From Vibrio cholerae (GTDB lineage: Bacteria > Actinomycetota > Actinomycetes > Actinomycetales > Micrococcaceae), in assembly GCA_009728235.1 (NCBI GenBank), contig WNZI01000028.1:1-42389 (forward strand): a DNA stretch of 42,389 nucleotides, read 5' to 3'. Below the pieces are notes generated by a model. The model searched no databases. It was not told the DNA's origin and was given only the letters and a program-made list of their open reading frames with translations. A program made the position numbers and the translations under genes. Of the stretch, positions 1-8,011 are shown one piece after another. Each line of letters begins with the position of its first letter. The first letter of the stretch is position 1.

Positions 1-233
1 TCATCGAGGAGTCGACCCACACCCTCGGGGGAGATGCCGGCGCCGGCCGCCGCGCCGTCGACGACCTCGTCCGCGACGCGGACCAGCGCGTAGATCGCCT
101 CGATCGAGGTGCGGGTGGTGCGGTCCAGCAGGCGGGAGGCCAGGCCGAAGGAGGTCGAGTAGCAGCGGATGACCTCGGCGGACGTCTTCAGCGCGGCGGC
201 GTCGTACCGGGCGAGGGCATCATCGATACCCAC
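1..233 (-). CDS. crtB: Phytoene synthase, N-terminal part (runs off window start)
   Basis: Squalene/phytoene synthases condense two geranylgeranyl diphosphates head to head into phytoene, the first committed carotenoid step. The minus strand reads open from a GTG at 233 to the window edge and gives about 77 residues. These include YSTSFGLASRLL followed by IEAIYALVRVADEVVDG, which matches the start of the synthase fold and the first aspartate-rich region (here the DEVVDG variant). The GTG immediately follows the crtE stop at 234-236, with AGGG about 8 nt upstream, so the two are probably co-transcribed and translationally coupled. A phytoene desaturase (crtI) would be expected further downstream, outside the window. 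The C-terminal half with the second DxxxD motif is not visible. Confidence 0.85.
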   Translation of the reverse strand, partial: MGIDDALARYDAAALKTSAEVIRCYSTSFGLASRLLDRTTRTSIEAIYALVRVADEVVDGAAAGAGISPEGVGRLLD

Positions 234-1301
234 TCAGCGCACCCTGTCGACGATGGCCGTCACCACGGGGTCGAGCGCCGACCGCAGTGTCGGGGGGATC
301 ACGTCGGCGTCGAGGTGGGCCCGCGCCCGTGCGGCGTAGTCCGCCGCCAGGTCCGCGGAGTAGTCCTTCGCGCCGCTGTCGACCAGGACCCGGCGGACGA
401 GATCCGCGTCGGCCGCGGACATCCCCGGGCGTCCCACCAGCGAGGAGATGCTCTCCCACTCCGGACGGGCGGAGACGTAGGAGAGCAGCGCCGTCCGCTT
501 GCCCTCTCGCAGATCGCCCCAGTTGGTCTTGCCCGTGCGGGTCTCGTTGCCGAACACGCCGAGGAGATCGTCGGCGATCTGGTAGGCGATCCCGGCATCG
601 CGCCCGAAGTCACCGAGCCGGATGATCACCTCCTCCCCTGCTCCGGCGAGGACGGCGCCTGCCTGCAGCGGTCCCTCGAAGGAGTACACGGAGGTCTTGA
701 GGCGCGCCATGCGGACGATCTCCTCGAGGGGCGGCATCGTCGGGCTGAGCGAGGTCTCGATGTCGAGGAACTCCCCTGCGGCCGAGGCGAAGACGGCCTC
801 GTCGAGGATCTCGCCGAGGCGACGCCGTGTCGACGGCTCGGCCTCGACGCGCTCGAGCAGGCGGTAGGCGTTCGAGAGTGCGAGGTCGCCCGCGATCACA
901 CCTGCGGACACCCCCACGTGCCGGGCACCCTCGGGAGTTGCTCCTGCGGCCTCCGCGATGTTCCGGTAGCGCCCGGACACGTTCGGAATCCCGCGGCGGA
1001 CGAAGTCGCGGTCGATCACGTCGTCGTGGACGATCAGGGCCGTGTGCAGCAGTTCGAAGGCGGCACCGAGGTGCGCCGCATTGTCGATGTCCCGGCCGCC
1101 GAGCATCTGGTAGGCGGACATAACCATCCGCGGTCGGAACCTCTTTCCTCCGGCGGTGCAGCGTTCCAAGGTCTCCCAGAGTGCGTGGTAACCGGGACCG
1201 ATCCGGGCGGCACGGACCTTGGATTCTGCGAAGAGCCGCTCGAGGGCACCCTCGACCTGCTCGAGTCCCGCAGACTCGACCAGCAGAGTGTCCATGTCCA
1301 T
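234..1301 (-). CDS. crtE: Geranylgeranyl diphosphate synthase (polyprenyl synthetase)
   Basis: Trans-isoprenyl diphosphate synthase, about 355 residues. It elongates DMAPP/FPP with IPP to geranylgeranyl diphosphate, the substrate of the adjacent CrtB. Visible signatures are GGKRFRPRM, the first aspartate-rich motif in HDDVIDRD with a following RRG, and the second DD motif in QIADDLLGVFGNE followed by TGK. The open frame runs on upstream of 1301, but that stretch is non-conserved. The conserved protein begins at ATG 1301 (or the second ATG, 1295). Neither has a Shine-Dalgarno sequence, so the transcript may be leaderless. It is divergent from idi across a 120-bp AT-rich gap and runs into crtB. 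Chain length (C20) is inferred from the context with crtB. Confidence 0.88.
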   Translation of the reverse strand: MDMDTLLVESAGLEQVEGALERLFAESKVRAARIGPGYHALWETLERCTAGGKRFRPRMVMSAYQMLGGRDIDNAAHLGAAFELLHTALIVHDDVIDRDFVRRGIPNVSGRYRNIAEAAGATPEGARHVGVSAGVIAGDLALSNAYRLLERVEAEPSTRRRLGEILDEAVFASAAGEFLDIETSLSPTMPPLEEIVRMARLKTSVYSFEGPLQAGAVLAGAGEEVIIRLGDFGRDAGIAYQIADDLLGVFGNETRTGKTNWGDLREGKRTALLSYVSARPEWESISSLVGRPGMSAADADLVRRVLVDSGAKDYSADLAADYAARARAHLDADVIPPTLRSALDPVVTAIVDRVR

Positions 1302-1421
1302 AGGTAAAGTAAACAAGATAGTCAGTCTCTGAGGAAACGCAGCGCGACGACGGGCGGCCCGTCGAGCCGGTCGGCGCGGGGTCGCGGACAACCAGTGGAC
1401 AACCAGCGGAGGAGAACCATC
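1302..1421. promoter_or_regulatory. Divergent crtE/idi promoter region with AT-rich core
   Basis: This 120-bp gap separates divergent crtE and idi. Positions about 1302-1330 are clearly AT-richer than the roughly 69% GC surroundings and hold TAAAGTAAACAAGATAG immediately beside the crtE start. Carotenoid operons of related actinobacteria are controlled from such regions by MarR-type repressors (CrtR). No repressor gene is in this window and I found no convincing palindrome, so an operator is only a possibility. The idi side carries a strong GGAGGAG ribosome-binding site 8 nt before ATG 1422. Confidence 0.35.
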
Positions 1422-2030
1422 ATGCCGACCGAGGCCGGAACCACCCATCAGGGCGCTCCCCGGGATCTGACCACGGGTGCCGGAACCGAGGTGGTGGTCC
1501 TGCTCGCCGAGGACGGTACACCACTGGGCACCCACGAGAAGGCGACCGTCCACACTCTCGACACGCCCCTCCATCTGGCCTTCTCCACCCACGTGTTCGA
1601 CGACGCCGGACGCATCCTCGTGACGCGTCGCGCGCTCGGGAAGAAGGCCTGGCCCGGGGTCTGGACCAACTCGTTCTGCGGACACCCCGCCCCCGGCGAG
1701 GCCTTCGAGGAGGCGGTGGACCGGCGCGCCGCGCAGGAGCTCGGCTTCACGGTGCGGGACATCGAGGTGGCGCTGCCGGACTTCCGCTACCGGGCCGTCG
1801 ACGCTTCAGGGATCGTCGAGAACGAGATCTGCCCGGTGTACACGGCCGTCGCGGACAGCGCCGTCGATCCCCTGCCCGAGGAAGTCATGGACTTCCAGTG
1901 GGTGGACGCCGTCGAACTGGTGCGGGCCGTCACTGCCACACCGTGGGCGTTCAGCCCCTGGCTGACCCTCCAGCTCCCACTGCTCTACCCCGAGGGACCC
2001 GACGGGCCCGGTCCGCGCACCCGGTCCTGA
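1422..2030 (+). CDS. idi: Isopentenyl-diphosphate delta-isomerase, type 1
   Basis: Interconverts IPP and DMAPP, the starter and extender units used by crtE. The product is about 202 residues with a Nudix-like fold. NSFCGHPAPGE holds the catalytic Cys region and metal-binding His of type 1 isomerases (NTCCSHP in others), and VENEICPVY holds the catalytic glutamate. The true start is ATG 1422, preceded by GGAGGAG at 8 nt; an in-frame ATG at 1395 lacks a ribosome-binding site. It is divergent from crtE-crtB, a common arrangement in actinobacterial carotenoid loci, so IPP/DMAPP balance and GGPP synthesis are probably co-regulated. Confidence 0.93.
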   Translation: MPTEAGTTHQGAPRDLTTGAGTEVVVLLAEDGTPLGTHEKATVHTLDTPLHLAFSTHVFDDAGRILVTRRALGKKAWPGVWTNSFCGHPAPGEAFEEAVDRRAAQELGFTVRDIEVALPDFRYRAVDASGIVENEICPVYTAVADSAVDPLPEEVMDFQWVDAVELVRAVTATPWAFSPWLTLQLPLLYPEGPDGPGPRTRS

Positions 2031-2087
2031 CGCCTGTGCCGCTGCGCCTGCGCGACCGCCACCACCTAGTCTGATCACGGCACTATT

Positions 2088-2102
2088 TCAACGACGAAAG
2101 AG
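2088..2102. repeat. 15-bp direct repeat copy, upstream of the thiolase
   Basis: TCAACGACGAAAGAG at 2088-2102 recurs exactly at 3332-3346, just after the thiolase stop. The following GAGTTTCGCCATGG (2102-2115) also recurs exactly at 3783-3796, over the rplL start. Both matches are seen directly; meaning is unclear. Confidence 0.6.
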
Positions 2103-2111
2103 AGTTTCGCC

Positions 2112-3310
2112 ATGGCGACACCCACGCCAGCCCCAGACGACGTCGTCATCGTCGGCGCGCCCGGACACCCCTCGGACGCCTCAACGGACAACTCGCATCC
2201 TTCACCGCGGTCGAACTCGGTGCTCGCGCCATCACCGGGGCCCTGGAGCGCGCCGGTGTCGACCCCGCCACGGTCGACGCCGTTCTCATGGGCCATGTGG
2301 TGCAGGCGGGCTGCGGACAGAACCCGGCGCGGCAGTCCGCCGTCGCTGCCGGTATCCCGTGGAACGTGCCCGCCGTCACCCTCAACAAGGTCTGCCTCTC
2401 CGGCCTCACCGCTGTCATCGACGCCGCGCGGCTCATCCGTAGCGGGGAAGCACGGGTGGTCGTCGCCGGCGGTCAGGAATCGATGACCAGGGGGCCGCAC
2501 CTCCTGCCCGGCTCCCGCCAGGGCTGGAACTACGGCTCCATCCAAGCGCTCGATGCGGTGGCCCACGACGGCCTCACCGACGCCTTCGACAACGATTCGA
2601 TGGGAGCATCGACCGAGCGCGGCAACGTGCGGCTCGAGATCGACCGCACCTCGCAGGACGCCGTCGCAGCCGCCTCGCACCAGCGCGCCGCCGCCGCGAC
2701 CGACGGCGGGGTCCTGGCCGAGGAGATCGTTCCGCTCACAGTGCGGCAAAAGAAGGGTGACGACGTCGTACTAACCACCGACGAGGGCATCCGCCCGACG
2801 ACGACCGTCGAGTCCCTCGCGAAGCTACGCCCCGCCTTCAATGCCGACGGGGCGATCACAGCGGGTAACTCCTCTCCGCTGTCCGACGGCGCCGCCGCCC
2901 TGGTGGTCACGACGCGCTCGTACGCGGAGGAGACCGGGCTGACCGTTCTCGCGGTCGTCGGGCGTCCGGGCCAGGTAGCCGGTCCGGACAACACACTCCA
3001 CTCTCAGCCCTCGACGGCGATCCAGCAGGCCCTCGACCGGGCCGGCTGGACCGCAGCCGACTTGGACTTCATCGAGATCAACGAGGCCTTCGGCTCCGTT
3101 GCCGTGCAGTCCCTCAAGGATCTGGACTATCCGCTGGAGCAGTGCAACATCCATGGCGGGGCGATCGCCCTGGGTCATCCGATCGGAGCCTCCGGAGCCC
3201 GCCTCGCACTGCATGCGGCGATGGAACTCTCCCGGCGCGGCACCGGACGCAGTGCGGTCAGCCTGTGCGGTGGAGGCGGCCAGGGAGAAGCACTGCTCCT
3301 CTGGCGCTGA
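2112..3310 (+). pseudogene. Acetyl-CoA C-acyltransferase (thiolase II), one-base frameshift near 2157
   Basis: Thiolases join or cleave acyl-CoA thioesters, in beta-oxidation or acetoacetyl-CoA synthesis. ATG 2112 gives MATPTPAPDDVVIVGA and then loses the family. From 2159 another frame gives ARTPLGRLNGQLASF and continues to the stop at 3310. One missing base at 2157-2158 (GGC-GC-GCC-CGG) explains this. Restored, the protein is about 399 residues, the usual length. It has the nucleophile in NKVCLSG (about Cys95), GGQESM, INEAF, GHPIGASG with the catalytic His, and CGGGGQG with the second Cys. Everything after the break is intact and highly conserved in appearance, which favours a sequencing error over decay. 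Substrate cannot be told from the sequence. Confidence 0.85.
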
Positions 3311-3337
3311 CGAACGCCTCCGTTCCCGCCCTCAACG

Positions 3338-3375
3338 ACGAAAGAGCCCCGCTTCGAGAAGCGGGGCTCTTTCGT
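3338..3375. terminator. Bidirectional terminator between thiolase and rplL
   Basis: An almost perfect inverted repeat of about 18 bp (ACGAAAGAGCCCCGCTTC and its complement) centred at 3356-3357, GC-rich in the middle with A-rich and T-rich flanks. It ends both convergent units: the thiolase on the plus strand and the rplJ-rplL transcript on the minus strand. Confidence 0.85.
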
Positions 3376-3413
3376 GGTGCAGCAGCCGCGGCCGAGGCCG
3401 TAGCTGCGTCGTG

Positions 3414-3794
3414 TTACTTGAGGGTGACGGTGGCGCCGGCGGCCTCGAGGGCCTCCTTGGCCTTCTCTGCGGCTTCCTTCGTGGCGCCTTCGAGGACAGC
3501 CTTGGGGGCGCTGTCGACAACGTCCTTGGCTTCCTTCAGGCCCAGCGAGGTCAGGGCGCGAACTTCCTTGATCACTGCGATCTTCTTGTCACCGGCAGCT
3601 TCGAGAACGACGTCGAAGGAATCCTTCTCCTCGACCTCGGCCTCGCCAGCTCCGCCACCGGCGGGGCCTGCGACTGCAACGGCAGCAGCGGTGACATCGA
3701 AGGTCTCCTCGAACTGCTTGACGAAGTCCGAGAGTTCGATGATGGAGAGTTCCTTGAAGGCTTCGATGAGCTCTTCGTTGGTGAGTTTCGCCAT
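3414..3794 (-). CDS. rplL: 50S ribosomal protein L7/L12
   Basis: The stalk protein that recruits translational GTPases to the ribosome, present in several copies bound to L10. The 126-residue product begins [16 protein letters not shown] (N-terminal dimerisation and L10-binding domain). An Ala/Gly/Val-rich hinge follows at about residues 35-55, then the C-terminal domain with KIAVIKEVR and [11 protein letters not shown], ending GATVTLK. The start is ATG 3794; an in-frame upstream ATG is not conserved. It lies 57 nt downstream of rplJ in the same transcript and ends at the bidirectional terminator at 3338-3375. Confidence 0.98.
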   Translation of the reverse strand: MAKLTNEELIEAFKELSIIELSDFVKQFEETFDVTAAAVAVAGPAGGGAGEAEVEEKDSFDVVLEAAGDKKIAVIKEVRALTSLGLKEAKDVVDSAPKAVLEGATKEAAEKAKEALEAAGATVTLK

Positions 3795-3851
3795 GGGAGG
3801 CGTCCTTCCTTTTGTGGTGCACTGCACCGGAGTGTGTGGATCGAAGGGAAA

Positions 3852-4451
3852 CTAGTTCGCTTCGGTTGCTGCGGCTTCCTCGGCGGGAGCCTCCGGGGCG
3901 GCCTCTGCAGGAGCAGCGGCTTCCTCGGCAGCGGGAGCGTCGGCGTCGGCTGCAGGTGCAGCTCCGCTTTCCTCCTCGAGCTTGATGCGCAGTGCATCGA
4001 CGGTACGAGCCAGAGCGGACATCGGCGCCTTGAGCACACCTGCCACTCGGGCGAGCTGGAGTTCACGCGACTCGAGGGCTGCCAGGGCAACGACCTCGGA
4101 TGCGTTGAGGGGCTTGCCCTCGAAGATTCCAGTCTTGATGACGAGCTTCGGGTTGGCTTTCGCGAAATCCGTGAGGCTCTTTGCCGCAGCGACGGCGTCA
4201 CCCTTGATGAAGGCGATCGCGGTGGGTCCGGACAGCTGGCCATCGAACGCGTCGATGCCGGCCTCCTTCGCCGCGATGCCGGTCAAGGTGTTCTTGACGA
4301 CCGAGAACTTGTTGTCCGCGCCAAGGGCACGACGCAGTTCCTTCAGCTGAGCAACGGTGAGCCCGCGGTATTCGGTCAGGACAGCGGCGGTGGAGTCCTT
4401 GAAATCGGTGGTGATCTCATCCACTGCAGAAACCTTTGTTGGCGTTGCCAT
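3852..4451 (-). CDS. rplJ: 50S ribosomal protein L10
   Basis: Base of the ribosomal stalk; binds 23S rRNA and L7/L12 dimers. The 199-residue product starts MATPTKVSAVDEIT with AGGAGG just upstream of ATG 4451. It contains LTEYRGLTVAQLKELR and NKFSVVKNTL typical of L10. The C-terminal tail from about residue 165 is rich in Ala, Glu and Pro, as is usual in actinobacterial L10. It is followed by rplL. The 380-bp leader upstream carries a terminator-like hairpin, so autogenous control by L10-L12 is likely. Confidence 0.97.
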   Translation of the reverse strand: MATPTKVSAVDEITTDFKDSTAAVLTEYRGLTVAQLKELRRALGADNKFSVVKNTLTGIAAKEAGIDAFDGQLSGPTAIAFIKGDAVAAAKSLTDFAKANPKLVIKTGIFEGKPLNASEVVALAALESRELQLARVAGVLKAPMSALARTVDALRIKLEEESGAAPAADADAPAAEEAAAPAEAAPEAPAEEAAATEAN

Positions 4452-4785
4452 AACCCTCCTTCCGGGGATATGCGCCGGTCTTCCAGCTCCAATAAAAAAC
4501 GCCCCGCGCAGATGCACGGGGCTTTGCTCGACACGGCGTCTGCCAGTGGAGAGGAGCTTCGTTCACCTGCGTAGGCCGTCCCTCACGGGAACTTTCGGAC
4601 CCTCATCCTTCTGTCGAGCAGCACACGGATGCACTGCGGGAAAGTGGAAGAGGATCGACCGACGGTCTTTGGTTCTTCAAGCCTACGTGACAGCAGCCGA
4701 CCGGCCAAATCGCGGCGGCGGCGACGCCGCGTCCCAGCGTCCGCCCACCGGTCAGTGCCTGCCGCCCGGGCATCGATCCCGGGTA
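4452..4785 (-). promoter_or_regulatory. L10-type ribosomal protein leader of rplJL
   Basis: This gap of more than 300 nt between rplA and rplJ contains no gene on either strand. On the minus strand it reads as a structured leader. Blocks such as AACCAAAGACCGTCGGTC (about 4655-4673) and GGCCTACGCAGGTGAAC (about 4562-4578) resemble conserved parts of L10 leaders, as I recall them. A terminator-like hairpin with a T run lies at 4494-4522, shortly before the rplJ ribosome-binding site. L10(L12)4 binding to such leaders represses its own operon. The match to a named family is from memory and was not computed. Confidence 0.6.
4494..4522 (-). terminator. Attenuator-like hairpin in the rplJ leader
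   Basis: On the minus strand GCCCCG...CGGGGC (arms at 4517-4522 and 4501-4506) closes a 10-nt loop whose GCA/TGC can extend the stem, followed by G and six T (4494-4499). It lies about 40 nt upstream of rplJ, after the rplA terminator. It cannot be the terminator of rplKA and must instead stop or modulate transcription into rplJL. Confidence 0.7.
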
Positions 4786-4787
4786 CG

Positions 4788-4820
4788 AAAAAGCCCCGCG
4801 GCACGGCCGCGGGGCTTCTC
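4788..4820 (-). terminator. Rho-independent terminator of rplKA
   Basis: A 12-bp perfect stem (AAGCCCCGCGGC at 4791-4802 paired with 4806-4817) with a 3-nt loop. On the minus strand it is followed by a short T run (4788-4792), just downstream of the rplA stop at 4833. Confidence 0.85.
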
Positions 4821-4832
4821 GAGAGCGAATCC

Positions 4833-5537
4833 TCAGACAGCGAAGACCTTGGTGACGTTCGGGTCGACGGAGATGCCCGGACCGAAGGTGGTCGAGACCG
4901 TCGCCTTCTGGATGTAGCGACCCTTCGAAGCCGAAGGCTTCAGTCGGAGGATCTCCTCGAGCGCTGCGGCGTAGTTCTCGCCCAGCTTCTGCTCGTCGAA
5001 GGAGACCTTGCCGATGATGAAGTGGAGGTTCGAGTGCTTGTCGACGCGGAAGTCGATCTTGCCGCCCTTGATGTCCGTGACAGCCTTGGCGACATCCGCC
5101 GTGACAGTACCGGTCTTGGGGTTCGGCATCAGGTTGCGGGGGCCGAGGATCTTGCCCAGGCGTCCCACCTTGCCCATGAGGTCAGGGGTCGCAACCGCTG
5201 CGTCGAAGTCGGTCCAGCCGCCGGAGACCTTCTCGATCATGTCGTCGGATCCGACGAAGTCGGCGCCGGCCGCGATGGCGGCCTCCGCCTTCTCGCCGGT
5301 CGCGAAGACCAGGACACGGGCGGTCTTGCCGGTGCCGTGCGGGAGGTTCACGGTGCCGCGGACCATCTGGTCCGCCTTGCGGGGATCCACTCCGAGACGG
5401 AAGGACACCTCGACCGTGGCGTCGAACGTCGAAGGGTTGGTCTCCTTCGCCAGGACGACCGCTTCGAACGGGGCGTACTGCTTGTCCGCCTCGATCTTCG
5501 CGGCAGCTCCCTTGTATGCTTTGCTGCGCTGTGCCAT
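4833..5537 (-). CDS. rplA: 50S ribosomal protein L1
   Basis: Forms the L1 stalk around the E-site tRNA. The 234-residue product starts [16 protein letters not shown] at ATG 5537 with GGAGAA upstream. It has [26 protein letters not shown] and [17 protein letters not shown], both diagnostic for bacterial L1. An upstream in-frame ATG at 5591 is not conserved. It lies 146 nt downstream of rplK in the same orientation and ends at a strong terminator. Confidence 0.98.
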   Translation of the reverse strand: MAQRSKAYKGAAAKIEADKQYAPFEAVVLAKETNPSTFDATVEVSFRLGVDPRKADQMVRGTVNLPHGTGKTARVLVFATGEKAEAAIAAGADFVGSDDMIEKVSGGWTDFDAAVATPDLMGKVGRLGKILGPRNLMPNPKTGTVTADVAKAVTDIKGGKIDFRVDKHSNLHFIIGKVSFDEQKLGENYAAALEEILRLKPSASKGRYIQKATVSTTFGPGISVDPNVTKVFAV

Positions 5538-5683
5538 CTGCTTGTTCTCCTTATGCAGTCGTGGTCTGCGGACCGCGCTCGGCCCTGCCACTCACGACGC
5601 TCCCCGCGGTGCGCGGCGACGTCGTGCTGTGAATTGGTGGTGTGCCCTCTCCGGGAATCCGGATCGAGCGGTGGTGAGGGGAA

Positions 5684-6115
5684 TCAGCCCTCGACGGTGA
5701 TTCCCATGGAGCGGGCGGTGCCGGCGATGATCTTGGCAGCTGCCTGGACGTCGTTGGCGTTGAGGTCTTCCATCTTCATGGTGGCGATCTCTTCGACCTG
5801 GGCCTTGGTCAGCTTGGCGACCTTGACCGTGTGCGGCGTTCCTGAGCCCTTGGCGACTCCGGCTGCCTTCTTGATGAGCTCGGCTGCCGGGGGTGTCTTG
5901 GTGATGAAGGTGAACGAGCGGTCCTCGTACACCGTGATCTCCACGGGGATGACGTTTCCGCGCTGGGATTCCGTGGCGGCGTTGTATGCCTTGCAGAATT
6001 CCATGATGTTGACACCGTGCTGGCCAAGTGCGGGACCGATAGGAGGAGCCGGGTTGGCGGCGCCTGCGTTGATCTGCAGCTTGATGAGGCCGGTGACCTT
6101 TTTCTTGGGGGCCAT
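5684..6115 (-). CDS. rplK: 50S ribosomal protein L11
   Basis: Part of the GTPase-associated centre, binding the thiostrepton region of 23S rRNA. The 143-residue product starts [18 protein letters not shown] at ATG 6115. It shows the Pro-rich [20 protein letters not shown] segment characteristic of L11 and ends in [14 protein letters not shown]. Another in-frame ATG at 6136 would add seven non-conserved residues. It is located between nusG and rplA. Confidence 0.98.
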
Positions 6116-6205
6116 GAAAGGGTCCTTCTCTTGCATTGCGTTCCCGCGGGACAGGAGCGTCCTGCGGGGTGGTGGCCATCATGGCGTGATGGCCTGACGG
6201 AGCTC

Positions 6206-6224
6206 CCCGGCCAAGCAGGCCGGG
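6206..6224 (-). terminator. Hairpin just after nusG
   Basis: A 7-bp perfect stem, CCCGGCC and GGCCGGG, around a 5-nt loop, 13 nt beyond the nusG stop and about 90 nt before the rplK start. It has no T run, so it may be a partial terminator, a processing site or part of an L11 leader. Confidence 0.35.
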
Positions 6225-6237
6225 AGGCCCCGAAGCT

Positions 6238-7152
6238 TTACTGGAGCTTGGTGACCTGGCTGTACGACAGCGTGACAGGGGTCTCGCGCTCGAAGATCGA
6301 GACGAGCACGACGAGCTGCTGCGACTCGTGCTTGATCTCGGAGATCGTCGCCTGGAGTGTCTCGAACGGACCCTCGTTGACGGTGACGGGCTCGCCGATC
6401 TCGAAGTTGACCGTCGCCGGGGTGAACTGGGGCTGCACGGGCTTGCCGGACTCCGCGTCCGTGTGGACGATCGTGTGCTCGAGCATCGAGAACACCTCGG
6501 ACAGGCTCAGGGGCACGGGATTGTGGGCGTTGCCGACGAAACCGGTGACGCCCGGAGTGTGGCGGACGGCGCCCCAGGACTCGTCGGTGAGTTCCATCCG
6601 GACCAGGACGTACCCGGGGATGCGGACGCGGTTGACGATCTTCCGCGCCGTGTTCTTGATCTCGACGACCTCTTCCATGGGCACCTGGATCTCGAAGATG
6701 TAATCTTCCATGTCCAGGGTCTGGATGCGGGTCTCGAGGTTCGCCTTCACCCGGTTCTCGTAGCCCGCGTAGGAGTGGATGACGTACCAGTCACCTTCCT
6801 GGCGGCGGAGCTTGGCCTTGAAGTCGGCCACAGGATCCTCGGCGGGGGCTTCCTCGGCGACCTCCTCCGTTCCTGCATCGTCGACGTCGGATGCAGCGGC
6901 CTCGTCGACGGCGTCCGTCGCGGTGGTCTCGATATCGGCATCGTCCGCGTCGTCGGCCAGTCCTTCGGCCACGGCTGCGTCGTCCGCGAGGAGTCCGTCC
7001 TCGGCCGCGACATCGGTGTCAGCCGGGTAGGTAGCGGAGTCGTCAGCAGGCGCGTCGGAATCGGAGGGCGCTACCTCCGCCTCCATCCCCGGGTCCTCGT
7101 TCTCCAGACCATCTTCGGGAGTGATCTGCCGTTCGAGTTCTTGCTCGGACAC
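6238..7152 (-). CDS. nusG: Transcription elongation/antitermination factor NusG
   Basis: NusG binds RNA polymerase through its NGN domain and Rho or ribosomal S10 through its KOW domain. The 304-residue product starts at GTG 7152. It has an acidic, low-complexity N-terminal extension of roughly 115 residues rich in Asp, Glu and Ala, as in many actinobacterial NusG proteins. The NGN domain follows ([19 protein letters not shown], then [16 protein letters not shown] and TPGVTGFVG). The C-terminal KOW domain contains [18 protein letters not shown]. The usual secE-nusG-rplK order is kept. The function of the acidic extension is unknown. Confidence 0.97.
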   Translation of the reverse strand: MSEQELERQITPEDGLENEDPGMEAEVAPSDSDAPADDSATYPADTDVAAEDGLLADDAAVAEGLADDADDADIETTATDAVDEAAASDVDDAGTEEVAEEAPAEDPVADFKAKLRRQEGDWYVIHSYAGYENRVKANLETRIQTLDMEDYIFEIQVPMEEVVEIKNTARKIVNRVRIPGYVLVRMELTDESWGAVRHTPGVTGFVGNAHNPVPLSLSEVFSMLEHTIVHTDAESGKPVQPQFTPATVNFEIGEPVTVNEGPFETLQATISEIKHESQQLVVLVSIFERETPVTLSYSQVTKLQ

Positions 7153-7250
7153 CTAGCCGCCTGCTTTCTGCCATTCTTCTGGATTGTCTTGCTTGCCTGT
7201 ACTCACTACACACGAACGAGCCGCACGAGGTGCAGCCCCATCGGGCGGCG

Positions 7251-7508
7251 TCAGTTGCCGCTGAAGATCCAGATCGCGCCGCGCCCGAACAGGAGGTCCA
7301 GGCCGGTGACGATCAGCATCATGATGACCACGAACACGAGGACGGTGATGGTGAACCGGACCAGTTCCCGACGGGTGGGCGTGACGACCTTCCCGAGTTC
7401 CGCGAAGACCTGGCGGACGAACAGGATGATGCGTCCGAAGAATCCGCGACCGGGAGCCTTGTTCTCGGAAGGGCTTCCCTTGGAGCTGCTCGCAGCCGTA
7501 TCGGTCAC
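7251..7508 (-). CDS. secE: Preprotein translocase subunit SecE
   Basis: Essential single-span subunit of the SecYEG channel. It has about 85 residues: a polar N-terminus, then FFGRIILFVRQVFAELGKVV with the conserved amphipathic helix, PTRRELVRFT, and one hydrophobic segment (ITVLVFVVIMMLIVTGLDLL). I chose GTG 7508 because GATGAGG precedes it at a good distance. ATG codons at 7523 and 7520 lie in frame but have no ribosome-binding site, and the second overlaps that motif. It is followed about 98 nt later by nusG. Confidence 0.93.
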   Translation of the reverse strand: MTDTAASSSKGSPSENKAPGRGFFGRIILFVRQVFAELGKVVTPTRRELVRFTITVLVFVVIMMLIVTGLDLLFGRGAIWIFSGN

Positions 7509-7658
7509 CGTCAACCTCATCAATCTGTGTGGTGTTCCAGCCGGACCCCCAGTGGCGCCCCCAGCTGACCAGGTTTACCGCCGCGCGGGGCCTGTGCCTG
7601 CGCCGGGGCTTCGTGATCTTTCTCTGCCGTGTCCTCGCCCTTCGGCGAAGACCACGCG

Positions 7659-7731
7659 CAGGGCAGACAGGACTCGAACCTGCAACCTGCGGTTTTGGAG
7701 ACCGCTGCGCTACCAATTGCGCCACTACCCT
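7659..7731 (-). tRNA. trnW: tRNA-Trp (CCA anticodon)
   Basis: The 73-nt minus-strand sequence folds as a complete cloverleaf. The acceptor AGGGTAG pairs with CTGCCCT (one G-U) with discriminator G. The D arm is GCGC-loop-GCGC, the anticodon stem GCGGT/ACCGC has loop CTCCAAA (anticodon CCA at 7696-7698), and the T arm is GCAGG-TTCGAGT-CCTGT. The 3' CCA is not encoded. Location just upstream of secE-nusG is usual in Actinobacteria. Confidence 0.97.
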
Positions 7732-8011
7732 TTGGCTTGAACCCGTACAGCTTCCACTCCGGACGGCCCTGCGAGGGCACGAACCATCATGGTGTTTCAA
7801 CACCGAGGGTCAAGTCTACGCAATCGGCAGCGGAACGTCGAACCGGGTGTGGGCGCCGGGGTCCGCCCCCGGCGGCCGACGGACCGGCGGGACTTCCGCT
7901 CCCTGCGGGCAGCTCCCGTCGCATGACGTCCGCCCGGGTGCCGTTCCGGGCTCCGACGAGCCGCAGCACCTAAGCTGGAACGTGCCCTAGACCTCCACCG
8001 AACGGGACCAG

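Noticed and set aside
3099-6197. Plus-strand frames of 491 and 522 codons across the ribosomal protein genes
   Set aside because: They are antisense to rplL, rplJ, rplA and rplK, whose conserved motifs leave no doubt.
7497-7514. 17-nt identity with 41913-41930 (CGTATCGGTCACCGTCA)
   Set aside because: Both copies encode a VTDT-like peptide with preferred codons; probable chance.
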